Assembly (NCBI GenBank): GCA_900549185.1
Contig: URNM01000047.1
Span: forward strand, 1-13,161
Source: an uncultured Collinsella sp.
GTDB taxonomy: Bacteria; Actinomycetota; Coriobacteriia; Coriobacteriales; Coriobacteriaceae
DNA length: 13,161 bases
Direction: 5' to 3'
Shown: piece by piece, positions 1-5,855 of the stretch
Numbering within the stretch: position 1 is the first letter of the stretch
Layout: each line of letters begins with the position of its first letter
Position numbers and translations under genes: made by a program
The notes under the pieces: generated by a model
The model's input: only the letters and a program-made list of their open reading frames with translations
Told to the model about the DNA's origin: nothing
Database searches by the model: none

Positions 1-52
1 GAGATCTACACTCGGCTAGTCGTCGGCAGCGTCAGATGTGTATAAGAGACAG
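1..52 (+). other. Illumina/Nextera adapter sequence (not genomic)
   Basis: Bases 1-11 match the 3' end of the Illumina P5 oligonucleotide. Bases 12-19 are an 8-base index (TCGGCTAG). Bases 20-33 (TCGTCGGCAGCGTC) and 34-52 (AGATGTGTATAAGAGACAG) are the Nextera read-1 tail and the Tn5 mosaic end. The order and lengths are exactly those of a dual-indexed tagmentation library, so this is untrimmed adapter at a contig end. The genome starts at base 53. An ATG inside the mosaic end (36-38) creates a false start for the first reading frame. Confidence 0.98.
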
Positions 53-986
53 GGAGGAGGACGCCCGCCTGGAGGCAAAGATCGCCGCGGACGCCGCCGA
101 CGAGAACCTCATGCCCGAGGAACAGGACGAGGACGACGACTCCGACGCGGACGACCATGCATCCAAGCACAAGAAGACGATGATTGCCGCCTTTGTGGTT
201 GCAGTCGTGATCGCTGCGGTGGTCGGCTTCTTTATTGGCAATGGAGGCTTTGGCGGCAAGGGTGTCGGCTCGGCGACCCTCACCGAGGACCAGCTCGATT
301 CGACCGTGGCAAGCTATAGCTACAACGGCAAGAAGAGCGACATCACCGCGCGCGAGGCCATCGAGAGCCAGTACAGCCTCGATACCGTCAAGGATAGCGA
401 TGGCAACTATACCGCTCCGTCTGCCGATGTCATCCTGTCCTACGTGCGCAACAAGATCCTGCTCGATGCTGCCGAGGACGAGGGCATCACCGTCTCTTCT
501 AAGGAAATGAAGAAGTACGCCGAGGATTCCATCGGCACTTCGGACTACAAGACCATGGCCACGCAGTATGGCGTGTCCAAGGACCAGGCCAAGCAGATCG
601 TCCGCCAGTCCGCGACGTTGCAGAAGCTCTACAAGAAGAAGGTCGGCGACAGCTCCGCAAGCATGCCGACCGCCCCGACCGAGCCTGCTGACGGCAACGA
701 GGAGACCGCGAGCAAGGACTACGCCGACTACATCATCAACCTTGCCGGCGACGAGTGGGATAGCTCAAAGGGCACCTGGAAGGACGCCGATAGCACCTAT
801 GCTAAGGCCTTTGCCGACGATGCCTTTACGGCCGATAGCGCTACCTATAAGCAGGCCATGACCGCCTATTACACCGCCTACCAGCAGTATTCCTCGCAGG
901 CTTCGAGCGCTAGCTCCAAGTGGACCGAGTATGCTAACGGCCTCTACGCCAAGGCCAACATCAGCATCTACGGCCTGTTTGCGTAA
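53..986 (+). CDS. Membrane-anchored SurA_N-like protein, 5' truncated
   Basis: The 3' part of a gene; the true start lies beyond the contig end. The reading frame appears to begin at an ATG at base 36, but that codon and the following residues CIRD come from adapter. Genuine sequence starts with a very acidic cytoplasmic stretch rich in Asp, Glu and Ala. One hydrophobic segment follows, encoded about 180-245 (starting MIAAFVVAVV and ending in GFFIG), then a roughly 240-residue extracytoplasmic part. Within it, a region encoded about 340-640 has the pattern of the SurA N-terminal/trigger-factor-like chaperone fold: a non-cleaved helix with LLDAAEDEGITVSSKE, a GVSKDQAKQIVRQSATLQKLY helix in two pieces, and a KKKVG end. 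No parvulin (PPIase) domain follows; the C-terminal part is rich in Ser, Ala, Tyr and Thr. I infer a secreted-protein folding or envelope role. The family match is by eye only. A strong terminator follows, so it is not part of the PTS operon. Confidence 0.8.
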
Positions 987-1029
987 GGTTTGCCTGCACT
1001 ACTGCGCGCTAACCGATCTACCTGATTGA

Positions 1030-1066
1030 GCCCGCTAGAACGGACAACGTTCTAGCGGGCTTTTTG
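1030..1066 (+). terminator. Rho-independent terminator after the SurA_N-like gene
   Basis: A perfect 12-bp inverted repeat (GCCCGCTAGAAC at 1030-1041, complement at 1049-1060) has a 7-base loop and is followed directly by TTTTTG. It isolates the upstream gene from the sugar operon. Confidence 0.95.
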
Positions 1067-1144
1067 TTGCCGAAATCAATAGGATAGGCCTCGCGCCCGC
1101 ACAAGCGCTCCATCGGGTTCCCCTAATTCATCTGGGAAAACAAC

Positions 1145-1158
1145 TGCAAACGATTGCA
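1145..1158. promoter_or_regulatory. LacI-family/cre-like operator
   Basis: TGCAAACGATTGCA fits the general LacI-family operator form TGNAANCGNTTNCA with the central CG, which is also the form of catabolite-response (cre) elements. It lies more than 300 bases upstream of the likely promoter. Which protein binds it cannot be told; no LacI-family gene is in the window. Confidence 0.5.
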
Positions 1159-1164
1159 AGTGAC

Positions 1165-1194
1165 CGGTGAACGGTCGAAAACTACCGTTCACCG
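1165..1194. repeat. 11-bp inverted repeat with CGGT-N3-CGGT half sites
   Basis: CGGTGAACGGT (1165-1175) and its exact complement (1184-1194) flank an 8-base spacer. Each arm contains two CGGT blocks seven bases apart. The block CGGTGAACGGTCGAAA at 1165-1180 recurs with one mismatch at 1383-1398, which argues for a protein-binding site over chance. The element could also form a hairpin, but it has no following T-tract and so is not a terminator. Confidence 0.6.
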
Positions 1195-1338
1195 ATAATC
1201 TCAAAACTGGTTCTAACTGGTATTAAGTCAAAAAGACCAATTCACATATCTTCACAATGACCTGCAATTTTTCTACACGCTATTTTTAGCCGCCCTGCGT
1301 TGTTTAGACACCGGGAAAGATCCGTTCTTTTGCCAAAG

Positions 1339-1361
1339 CGTTTCGAAACGGTTTCAAAACC
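1339..1361. promoter_or_regulatory. Overlapping palindrome cluster
   Basis: Three dyads overlap within 23 bases: the perfect 12-base palindrome CGTTTCGAAACG (1339-1350), GAAACGGTTTC (1345-1355) and GGTTTCAAAACC (1350-1361). GAAACGGTTTC resembles LacI-type half-site pairs. This is probably a binding site for a dimeric regulator; its identity is unknown. Confidence 0.5.
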
Positions 1362-1382
1362 GCAGGTAGAAGTGTTAACGAG

Positions 1383-1415
1383 CGGTAAACGGTCGAAATA
1401 TCACCGTGAGCGGTG
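1383..1415. repeat. Second copy of the CGGT motif plus a CACCG/CGGTG dyad
   Basis: CGGTAAACGGTCGAAA (1383-1398) matches 15 of 16 bases of 1165-1180. It is followed closely by CACCG-TGAG-CGGTG (1402-1415), a perfect 5-bp dyad. The two copies are about 218 bases apart, compatible with cooperative binding or looping by one regulator. That last point is inference. Confidence 0.5.
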
Positions 1416-1462
1416 CAAAAACGTTTTACTGTTTGAATCAGCGAAAGCGATCTCTTCTGGGG

Positions 1463-1471
1463 TGATATAGT
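1463..1471 (+). promoter_or_regulatory. Extended -10 promoter for the PTS operon
   Basis: TGATATAGT gives a TGn extended element followed by TATAGT. No good -35 hexamer lies at 16-18 bases upstream, as is common for extended -10 promoters. The predicted start near 1478 puts the GntR-type operator (1488-1501) just downstream, where a bound repressor would block elongation or open complex formation. Confidence 0.5.
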
Positions 1472-1487
1472 GACAACAACACATCGC

Positions 1488-1501
1488 GTGGTTACTACCA
1501 G
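1488..1501. promoter_or_regulatory. GntR-type operator in front of the PTS operon
   Basis: GTGGTTACTACCAG contains the dyad TGGT-N4-ACCA, the form known for NagR/YvoA and DasR sites. The 13 bases TGGTTACTACCAG are identical to 5782-5794 in front of agaS. A lone half site, ACTGGTCT, lies 11 bases further on (1512-1519). The likely ligand-responsive binder is the GntR/UTRA protein encoded at 5010-5741. Confidence 0.75.
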
Positions 1502-1564
1502 TTTAGAAACCACTGGTCTTCAAAGAACGCTTTCTAAGAAGCTTTAAGGGCGAGTGCCCGCTGG

Positions 1565-1607
1565 CTTCCGAAAATCATCGGACTCAGATCGTACACACCT
1601 TCGGAAG
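1565..1607 (+). promoter_or_regulatory. Leader hairpin overlapping the EIIA ribosome binding site
   Basis: CTTCCGAA (1565-1572) is exactly complementary to TTCGGAAG (1600-1607). The second arm includes the GGAAG of the ribosome binding site (GGAAGGGA, 1603-1610) ahead of the ATG at 1618. The 27-base loop makes the stem only moderately stable. A smaller GGGC-GAGT-GCCC hairpin sits at 1548-1559. Translational control is possible but unproven. Confidence 0.4.
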
Positions 1608-1617
1608 GGAAATTTGA

Positions 1618-2061
1618 ATGGTTGGCTTTATTCTTACCGGTCATGGACAGTTCGCACCCGGCCTTGCAAGCGCTATCGCTATGGTTGCCGGCGACCAGCC
1701 TGCTTTTACCGTCGTTCCTTTTGAGGGCGACCAGGCCGCATCCTACGGTGAGGATCTCCGCGCCGCTATTACCGCCATGCGCGAGGAGTGCGATGGCGTG
1801 CTCGTCTTTACCGACCTGCTTGGCGGCACCCCGTTCAACCAGTCGATGATGATTGCCCAGGATGTTGACAACGTCGAGGTTCTGACTGGCACCAACCTTC
1901 CCATGGTTATTGAGCTTCTGTTCCTCCGCGGCAATGCCACGCTCGCCGAGCTTGGCGAGCAGGCCGTGACCGTTGGCCAGACGGGCGTCACCGCCCAGAC
2001 GGTCGCATCCGTTGCCGGCTCCGAGGAAGAGGATATCTTCGGCGACGAGGACGGCATCTAA
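1618..2061 (+). CDS. Mannose-family PTS EIIA component
   Basis: A 147-residue cytoplasmic phosphocarrier that takes phosphate from HPr and passes it to EIIB. The N-terminus MVGFILTGHGQFAPGLASA carries the conserved active-site histidine (His9, in TGHG). The TDLLGGTPFN motif near residues 62-71 is typical of the mannose-family EIIA fold. The length matches single-domain EIIA proteins such as AgaF. The start is supported by GGAAGGGA at 1603-1610. It is the first gene of the operon and its stop codon overlaps the next start by one base (TAATG), implying translational coupling. The acidic tail EEEDIFGDEDGI is an extension beyond the fold. Substrate is not readable from this subunit; the neighbouring agaS, lacC and deacetylase genes point to N-acetylgalactosamine or a related amino sugar. 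Confidence 0.93.
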   Translation: MVGFILTGHGQFAPGLASAIAMVAGDQPAFTVVPFEGDQAASYGEDLRAAITAMREECDGVLVFTDLLGGTPFNQSMMIAQDVDNVEVLTGTNLPMVIELLFLRGNATLAELGEQAVTVGQTGVTAQTVASVAGSEEEDIFGDEDGI

Positions 2062-2342
2062 TGGCCGATTTCGGAGCCAACGTCCTGAGCTCCTCGGTCG
2101 CCCTTTTAGGCCTGCTTGTCATCATGGGCTTGATTTACACCATCTGGTCGCAAATCAACATGAAGAAGAAGCAGAAGTACTTCAAGGAGCTGCACACCGA
2201 GCTCAAGCCGGGTCAGGAGGTTCTTTTCGCCGGCGGTATCTACGGAACCGTCAAAGGCATCGAAGGCGAGAAGGTCCAGATCAAAGTCCGATCCGGAGCC
2301 GTCGTAGATGTTTCGCGTTACGCGATTCAGGAGATCAAGTAA
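2061..2342 (+). CDS. YajC-like membrane protein inside the PTS operon
   Basis: A 93-residue protein with one N-terminal membrane segment (about residues 9-30, SSVALLGLLVIMGLIYTIW). A basic KKKQKYFKEL stretch follows, then the YajC core: LKPGQEVLFAGGIYGTVKGI and a C-terminal VDVSRYAIQEIK strand. This is the layout of YajC, the small accessory subunit of SecDF-YajC in protein export. Its start overlaps the EIIA stop codon, and it lies between EIIA and EIIB, so it is made together with the transporter. I recall a YajC homologue beside the mannose-family hyaluronate PTS genes of Streptococcus pneumoniae, so the linkage may be conserved. A role in assembling or stabilising the EIIC-EIID complex is inference. 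The general housekeeping yajC would be expected elsewhere, next to secD and secF. Confidence 0.82.
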   Translation: MADFGANVLSSSVALLGLLVIMGLIYTIWSQINMKKKQKYFKELHTELKPGQEVLFAGGIYGTVKGIEGEKVQIKVRSGAVVDVSRYAIQEIK

Positions 2343-2378
2343 CTGTCGTCAGCAAATATCGAAAGGAAGCTGATCAAC

Positions 2379-2861
2379 ATGGCAGAACCCAACATTCTTC
2401 TTACCCGCATCGATAACCGACTGGTTCATGGTCAGGTTGCCACCCAGTGGAACTCCACTCTGGGCTCCAACCTCATCCTCGTCGCCAACGACGACGTGGC
2501 GTCCAACACCATGCGCCAGAACCTCATGAAGATGGCCGCTCCCGCCGGCGTCGCTACGCGTTTCTTCTCCCTGCAGAAGACCATCGACGTCATTGGCAAG
2601 GCGAGCCCGCGCCAGAAGATCTTCATCGTGGCCGAAACACCGGAAGACGTGCTTACGCTCGTCAAGGGCGGTGTGCCTATAAAGAAGGTAAACATCGGCA
2701 ACATGCACATGTCGGAAGGAAAGCGCCAAGTCGCCACCTCCGTCGCAGTTAACGACGAGGATGTCGCTGCGTTTAAAGAGCTGCAGGAATTGGGGGTGGA
2801 GTTGGAGATCAGGCGCGTTCCGAGCACGCCTGTTGAGGACACGAGCAAGCTCTTCTCGTAA
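2379..2861 (+). CDS. Mannose-family PTS EIIB component
   Basis: A 160-residue cytoplasmic subunit that receives phosphate from EIIA and transfers it to the sugar bound by EIIC/EIID. The signature RIDNRLVHGQVATQW at residues 10-24 contains the phosphorylated His17. RFFSLQKTID and IGNMHMSEGKRQV are further family motifs. The length is standard for mannose-family EIIB such as AgaV, ManX domain B or SorB. AAAGGA (2360-2365) serves as the ribosome binding site. It is 36 bases after the YajC-like gene and 90 bases before EIIC. A divergent paralogue lacking the histidine begins at 12872. Confidence 0.94.
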   Translation: MAEPNILLTRIDNRLVHGQVATQWNSTLGSNLILVANDDVASNTMRQNLMKMAAPAGVATRFFSLQKTIDVIGKASPRQKIFIVAETPEDVLTLVKGGVPIKKVNIGNMHMSEGKRQVATSVAVNDEDVAAFKELQELGVELEIRRVPSTPVEDTSKLFS

Positions 2862-2878
2862 TCCTCGTGATCCACGTT

Positions 2879-2928
2879 GTCAGGAGTGAAACCCTGACGT
2901 TCTGTACGTGATATCCAAAGTGCGTACA
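2879..2928 (+). promoter_or_regulatory. Two consecutive hairpins between EIIB and EIIC
   Basis: GTCAGG (2879-2884) pairs with CCTGAC (2893-2898). TGTACG (2903-2908) pairs with CGTACA (2923-2928). Neither is followed by a T-run, so they are unlikely to terminate. They may be processing or stabilising structures that set different mRNA levels for the soluble and membrane subunits. Confidence 0.4.
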
Positions 2929-2951
2929 TACATTTTGAAAGGAGGAGCAAG

Positions 2952-3752
2952 ATGGAATACTCGATCATCCAGATCGCTCTGGTCTTCGTTGTTACGTTCA
3001 TCGCGGCAATCGACCAGTTTGACTTCCTCGAGTCTCTCTATCAGCCCATCGTCACCGGCGCCGTCATCGGTCTTATCCTTGGCGACCTCAACACCGGTCT
3101 TCTCGTGGGTGGTACCTATCAGCTCATGACGATCGGCAACATGCCGATCGGAGGCGCTCAGCCGCCTAACGCCGTCATCGGCGGCATCATGGCAGCCATT
3201 CTCGCTATCGCCACGGGCCTCGAGCCCAACGCGGCAGTCGGCCTCGCCATTCCGTTCGCTCTGCTTGGCCAGCTTGGCGTTACCCTGGTCTTCACGCTTA
3301 TGTCCCCGCTTATGTCCACGGCCGATAACATGGCTCACAACGCGGACACCAAGGGCATCGAGCGCCTGAACTACTTCGCCATGGCTCTGCTCGGCCTGAT
3401 CTTCGCTGTCGTCGTCACCCTGTTCTTCATCGCTGGCGCTACCATCGGTCAGACCATCGCTTCTGCCATCCCGACTTGGCTGCAGACCGGTCTGTCCGCT
3501 GCAGGCGGCATGATGCGCTTCGTCGGCTTCGCCGTCCTGCTCAAGGTTATGATGAACCGCGATATGTGGGGCTTCTTCCTCATGGGCTTCGGCCTCGCGC
3601 TCATCACCGTTGCCAACGATTCGCTGGCAACCCCTGCTCTGCTCATCCTCGCTCTCATCGGCTTCGGCATCGCTTTCTGGGACTTCCAGCAGCAGACCGA
3701 GCTGAAGGGTGCAGCTGTTTCTGACGGAGGTGACTTCGAAGATGGCATCTAA
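2952..3752 (+). CDS. Mannose-family PTS EIIC component (membrane channel)
   Basis: A 266-residue, very hydrophobic integral membrane protein that with EIID forms the sugar-translocating unit. Family features are the N-terminal IDQFDFLESLYQPIVTGAVIG, then GDLNTGLLVGGTYQLM and IGNMPIGGAQPPNAVIGG, the mannose-family EIIC sugar-site region. The length equals that of AgaW/ManY/SorA. A strong AAAGGAGG (2938-2945) six bases before ATG fixes the start. Its 3' end overlaps the EIID start by 11 bases. The C-terminal tail is acidic and extends past the last membrane helix. Confidence 0.94.
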   Translation: MEYSIIQIALVFVVTFIAAIDQFDFLESLYQPIVTGAVIGLILGDLNTGLLVGGTYQLMTIGNMPIGGAQPPNAVIGGIMAAILAIATGLEPNAAVGLAIPFALLGQLGVTLVFTLMSPLMSTADNMAHNADTKGIERLNYFAMALLGLIFAVVVTLFFIAGATIGQTIASAIPTWLQTGLSAAGGMMRFVGFAVLLKVMMNRDMWGFFLMGFGLALITVANDSLATPALLILALIGFGIAFWDFQQQTELKGAAVSDGGDFEDGI

Positions 3753-4824
3753 TGAGTATGTGATCCCGGAGCACTACGAGGATCTCACTCCTGCTCCGCA
3801 GCTCGACCAGAAGACCCTCAACAAGATGGCTTGGCGCTCCTGCTTCCTGCAGGCATCGTTCAACTACGAGCGCATGCAGGCCGCTGGCTGGCTTTACTCC
3901 ATCATCCCCGGTCTGGAGAAGATCCACACCAACAAGAACGACCTCGCGGCTTCCATGAGCCACAACCTGGAGTTCTTCAACACCCACCCGTTCCTTGTCA
4001 CCTTTGTTATGGGCATCGTGCTTTCGCTCGAGCAGAACAAGGTTGACATCCCCACGATCCGCGCCGTCCGCGTCGCCGCAATGGGCCCGCTCGGTGGTAT
4101 CGGTGACGCCCTGTTCTGGCTGACGCTCGTGCCTATCACGGCCGGCATCACCTCCAACATGGCCATCAACGGCAACGCCGCTGCGCCGATCATCTTCCTG
4201 GTGATCTTCAACGCCGTCCAGTTCGCTCTGCGCTTCTGGCTCATGAACTGGTCCTACAAGCTTGGCACCAGCGCTATTGACGCTCTGACCGCCAACATGC
4301 AGGCCTTCACGCGTGCCGCTTCCATCATGGGCGTCTTCGTTGTCGGTTGCCTGGTCGTCACCATGGGTGGCACCCAGATCAACCTCGAGATCCCCAACGG
4401 CACCACCCGTGGCCTCTCCGCCACTACCGTGATCGTCTCCGAGAAGGAGGCCGAGAACTTCACCGGTATGGAGGGCATCGATACCGAGACCGCTGAGGCC
4501 GGTACCATCGCCATGACTAATGAGGACGGCGACTCCCTCACCGCCACCGATGCCGACGGCAACCCTGTCGAGTGCGGCGTCACCGATCTGGGCAACGGCA
4601 TGGAGTCCGTTACCTACGGCACCGTTACCGAGGATCCGGTCAACTTCTCTGTTGCCGACACCCTCAACACCATCGTCCCGAAGCTTGTCCCGCTTATGCT
4701 TACGCTGCTGCTTTACTACATGTTCGCTAAGCACAGCTGGACCCCGACCAAGGGCATTCTCCTGCTCTTCGTCCTTGGCATCCTGGGCGCTGGCCCGCTT
4801 GGTCTCTGGCCGAGCATCTGGTAA
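3742..4824 (+). CDS. Mannose-family PTS EIID component with an acidic insertion
   Basis: The second membrane subunit. I place the start at 3742 (MASNEYVIPEH), not at the in-frame ATG at 3709, because GGAGGTGA (3726-3733) lies eight bases before it. That gives 360 residues. EIID motifs include AWRSCFLQASFNYERMQ, GWLYSIIPGLEKI, HPFLVTFVMGIVLSLEQ and AAMGPLGGIGDALFW, ending in a C-terminal helix VPLMLTLLLYYMF and LFVLGILGAGPLG. Typical EIID proteins are about 270-285 residues. The excess sits between the TRAASIMGVFVVG helix and NTIVPKLVPL, at about residues 210-305, where most relatives have about 30 residues. The insert is rich in Asp, Glu, Thr and Gly with almost no Lys or Arg. It is the last gene of the PTS operon, followed by terminator hairpins. 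Confidence 0.93.
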   Translation: MASNEYVIPEHYEDLTPAPQLDQKTLNKMAWRSCFLQASFNYERMQAAGWLYSIIPGLEKIHTNKNDLAASMSHNLEFFNTHPFLVTFVMGIVLSLEQNKVDIPTIRAVRVAAMGPLGGIGDALFWLTLVPITAGITSNMAINGNAAAPIIFLVIFNAVQFALRFWLMNWSYKLGTSAIDALTANMQAFTRAASIMGVFVVGCLVVTMGGTQINLEIPNGTTRGLSATTVIVSEKEAENFTGMEGIDTETAEAGTIAMTNEDGDSLTATDADGNPVECGVTDLGNGMESVTYGTVTEDPVNFSVADTLNTIVPKLVPLMLTLLLYYMFAKHSWTPTKGILLLFVLGILGAGPLGLWPSIW

Positions 4825-4837
4825 GGCTCTAGCTTGA

Positions 4838-4866
4838 GGGGTGTGTCCCTACGCGGCTCACACCCC
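4838..4866 (+). other. Hairpin after the PTS operon
   Basis: GGGGTGTG (4838-4845) pairs perfectly with CACACCCC (4859-4866). There is no T-tract, so it is more likely a 3'-end stabiliser or part of a tandem termination region, ahead of the true terminator 25 bases downstream. Confidence 0.45.
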
Positions 4867-4890
4867 GACCCCTTAAGCCATGTGTATGTT

Positions 4891-4930
4891 AAAAGCCGCG
4901 TGCTCGAAAGAGCGCGCGGCTTTTGTTTTC
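4891..4930 (+). terminator. Rho-independent terminator of the PTS operon
   Basis: A 15-bp stem (4891-4905 with 4910-4924, one T-G pair) is capped by a GAAA tetraloop and followed by TTTTGTTTTC. The AAAA before the stem means it could also act on the other strand, but no minus-strand gene is near. Confidence 0.93.
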
Positions 4931-4980
4931 TTGATGATTCGGGTGTGGCAGACAGATAATGCTAAACACCCTAGGTAGTT
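4931..4980 (+). promoter_or_regulatory. Promoter and possible operator of the GntR gene
   Basis: TTGATG (4931-4936) and GATAAT (4955-4960) are separated by 18 bases. Just downstream, 4965-4980 is an imperfect palindrome (AAC--CCTAGG--GTT). It differs from the TGGT-N4-ACCA sites upstream of the PTS and agaS, so autoregulation by the same protein is only a possibility. Confidence 0.5.
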
Positions 4981-5009
4981 AGCCGAATTCGAGCAAAAGG
5001 GAGGATAGG

Positions 5010-5741
5010 ATGGCGATCGGAGCGCGTAAGCAACCGCTGTACGATCAGCTGGTCGATATTCTGACCGAAAAGATCGACCATGAATATCGCGCCGGTGACA
5101 TGATTCCTTCCGAGCGCGAACTTTCGGAGCGCTATGGTCTCTCGCGTACTACGGTACGCCTGGCTCTGCAGGAACTGGAGCGTTTAGGACTGGTGGTTCG
5201 GCAGCACGGTCGCGGTACCTTTGTGACCGACCGTTCGGCAAAGGCAACCAATCTTATGCAGTCCTACAGCTTTACCGAGCAGATGCGCACGATGGGTCGC
5301 GACCCCGAGACCACGATTCTCGAGTTTTGCGAGATGGAGGCCGATAAGAATCTGGCCGAGCATATGGGATTGCGTATCGGTGATCGCATTTTTAAGCTCA
5401 AGCGACTTCGTTCTGCCGACAACATGCCCATGATGGTCGAACGCAGCTATCTACCGGTTCGTCAATTTCTGTCCCTAAAGCGACCGCTGCTGGAGCGTAA
5501 GCCGCTTTACGATGTGATTGAGCAAGACTTTCAGCAAAAGATACGCGTGGCCGAAGAGGAGTTCTATGCGAGCATAGCCCGCCCCACCGACGCCCACCTT
5601 TTGGGAATTGTCGAGGGCTCGCCTGTGCTCGATTTGGTCAGGACTACGTATAACGAGTCAAACGAGGTTGTGGAGTACACACTCTCGGTTGCTCGTGCCG
5701 ATCAGTTTAAATACAAGGTTTACCACCAGCGCAGCAACTAG
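5010..5741 (+). CDS. GntR-family (HutC/UTRA) transcriptional regulator
   Basis: A 243-residue protein of the usual length for the HutC subfamily. Residues about 8-75 form the winged helix-turn-helix (PLYDQLVDILTEKI, IPSERELSERYGLSRTTVR, GLVVRQHGRGTFV). Residues about 90-235 are the UTRA effector-binding domain, which in this group senses a sugar phosphate such as GlcNAc-6-P or GalN-6-P. GGGAGGAT just before the ATG is a strong ribosome binding site. It lies between the PTS operon and agaS, both preceded by the same TGGTTACTACCAG dyad of the kind bound by NagR/YvoA and DasR. I infer that it represses the pathway until its substrate arrives. Enterobacterial GalNAc clusters use a DeoR-type AgaR instead, so this is a non-orthologous regulator. 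Confidence 0.93.
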   Translation: MAIGARKQPLYDQLVDILTEKIDHEYRAGDMIPSERELSERYGLSRTTVRLALQELERLGLVVRQHGRGTFVTDRSAKATNLMQSYSFTEQMRTMGRDPETTILEFCEMEADKNLAEHMGLRIGDRIFKLKRLRSADNMPMMVERSYLPVRQFLSLKRPLLERKPLYDVIEQDFQQKIRVAEEEFYASIARPTDAHLLGIVEGSPVLDLVRTTYNESNEVVEYTLSVARADQFKYKVYHQRSN

Positions 5742-5780
5742 TGCTCGCATCGTTTCCATATGGTGATTCTTTGCATTTAA

Positions 5781-5794
5781 CTGGTTACTACCAG
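5781..5794. promoter_or_regulatory. GntR-type operator in front of agaS
   Basis: CTGGTTACTACCAG is a dyad (CTGGT-N4-ACCAG) sharing 13 consecutive bases with the site at 1489-1501. It covers the -35 position of the promoter whose -10 is at 5811-5816, so binding would exclude RNA polymerase. Confidence 0.75.
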
Positions 5795-5810
5795 ATAACC
5801 AACCGAAGTG

Positions 5811-5816
5811 TATAAT
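5811..5816 (+). promoter_or_regulatory. agaS promoter -10 element
   Basis: A consensus TATAAT lies about 40 bases upstream of the agaS start. The -35 region at the standard 17-base spacing (5788-5793) is poor and lies inside the operator, consistent with a tightly repressed promoter. Confidence 0.65.
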
Positions 5817-5855
5817 TGCACGTCAGAGGATTACTTCTAGAGAGAGGTATTAAAA

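Larger units (their letters stand above)
987..1617 (+). promoter_or_regulatory. Long gene-free control region upstream of the PTS operon
   Basis: These 631 bases hold no convincing gene; the only reading frame of note (minus strand 1304-1513) has no recognisable protein character. After the terminator the region holds a LacI-type operator-like palindrome (1145-1158), an 11-bp inverted repeat (1165-1194), an overlapping palindrome cluster (1339-1361), a second copy of the CGGT-rich motif (1383-1415), an extended -10 promoter (1463-1471), a GntR-type operator (1488-1501) and a leader that can fold over the ribosome binding site (1565-1607). It is visibly richer in A and T than the flanking genes. 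The density of dyads suggests that more than one repressor or activator controls the PTS operon. Confidence 0.75.

Noticed and set aside
36..53. ATG start of the first gene with N-terminus MCIRDR
   Set aside because: These bases are Tn5 mosaic-end adapter; the true gene start is outside the contig.
1165..1194. Inverted repeat as a transcription terminator
   Set aside because: No T-run follows and the repeat unit recurs at 1383, which fits a protein-binding site better.
1206..1221. ACTGGT-N4-ACTGGT as another GntR operator
   Set aside because: The half sites are in direct, not inverted, orientation and the second arm does not match ACCA; kept only as possible half sites.
1304..1513. Minus-strand 69-codon frame in the control region
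   Set aside because: No ribosome binding site, no recognisable motif, and it overlaps the promoter and GntR-type operator.
3655..4734. Long minus-strand frame opposite EIIC/EIID
   Set aside because: It is a high-GC antisense shadow: low-complexity His/Gly/Asp-rich translation, overlapping two strongly supported PTS genes.
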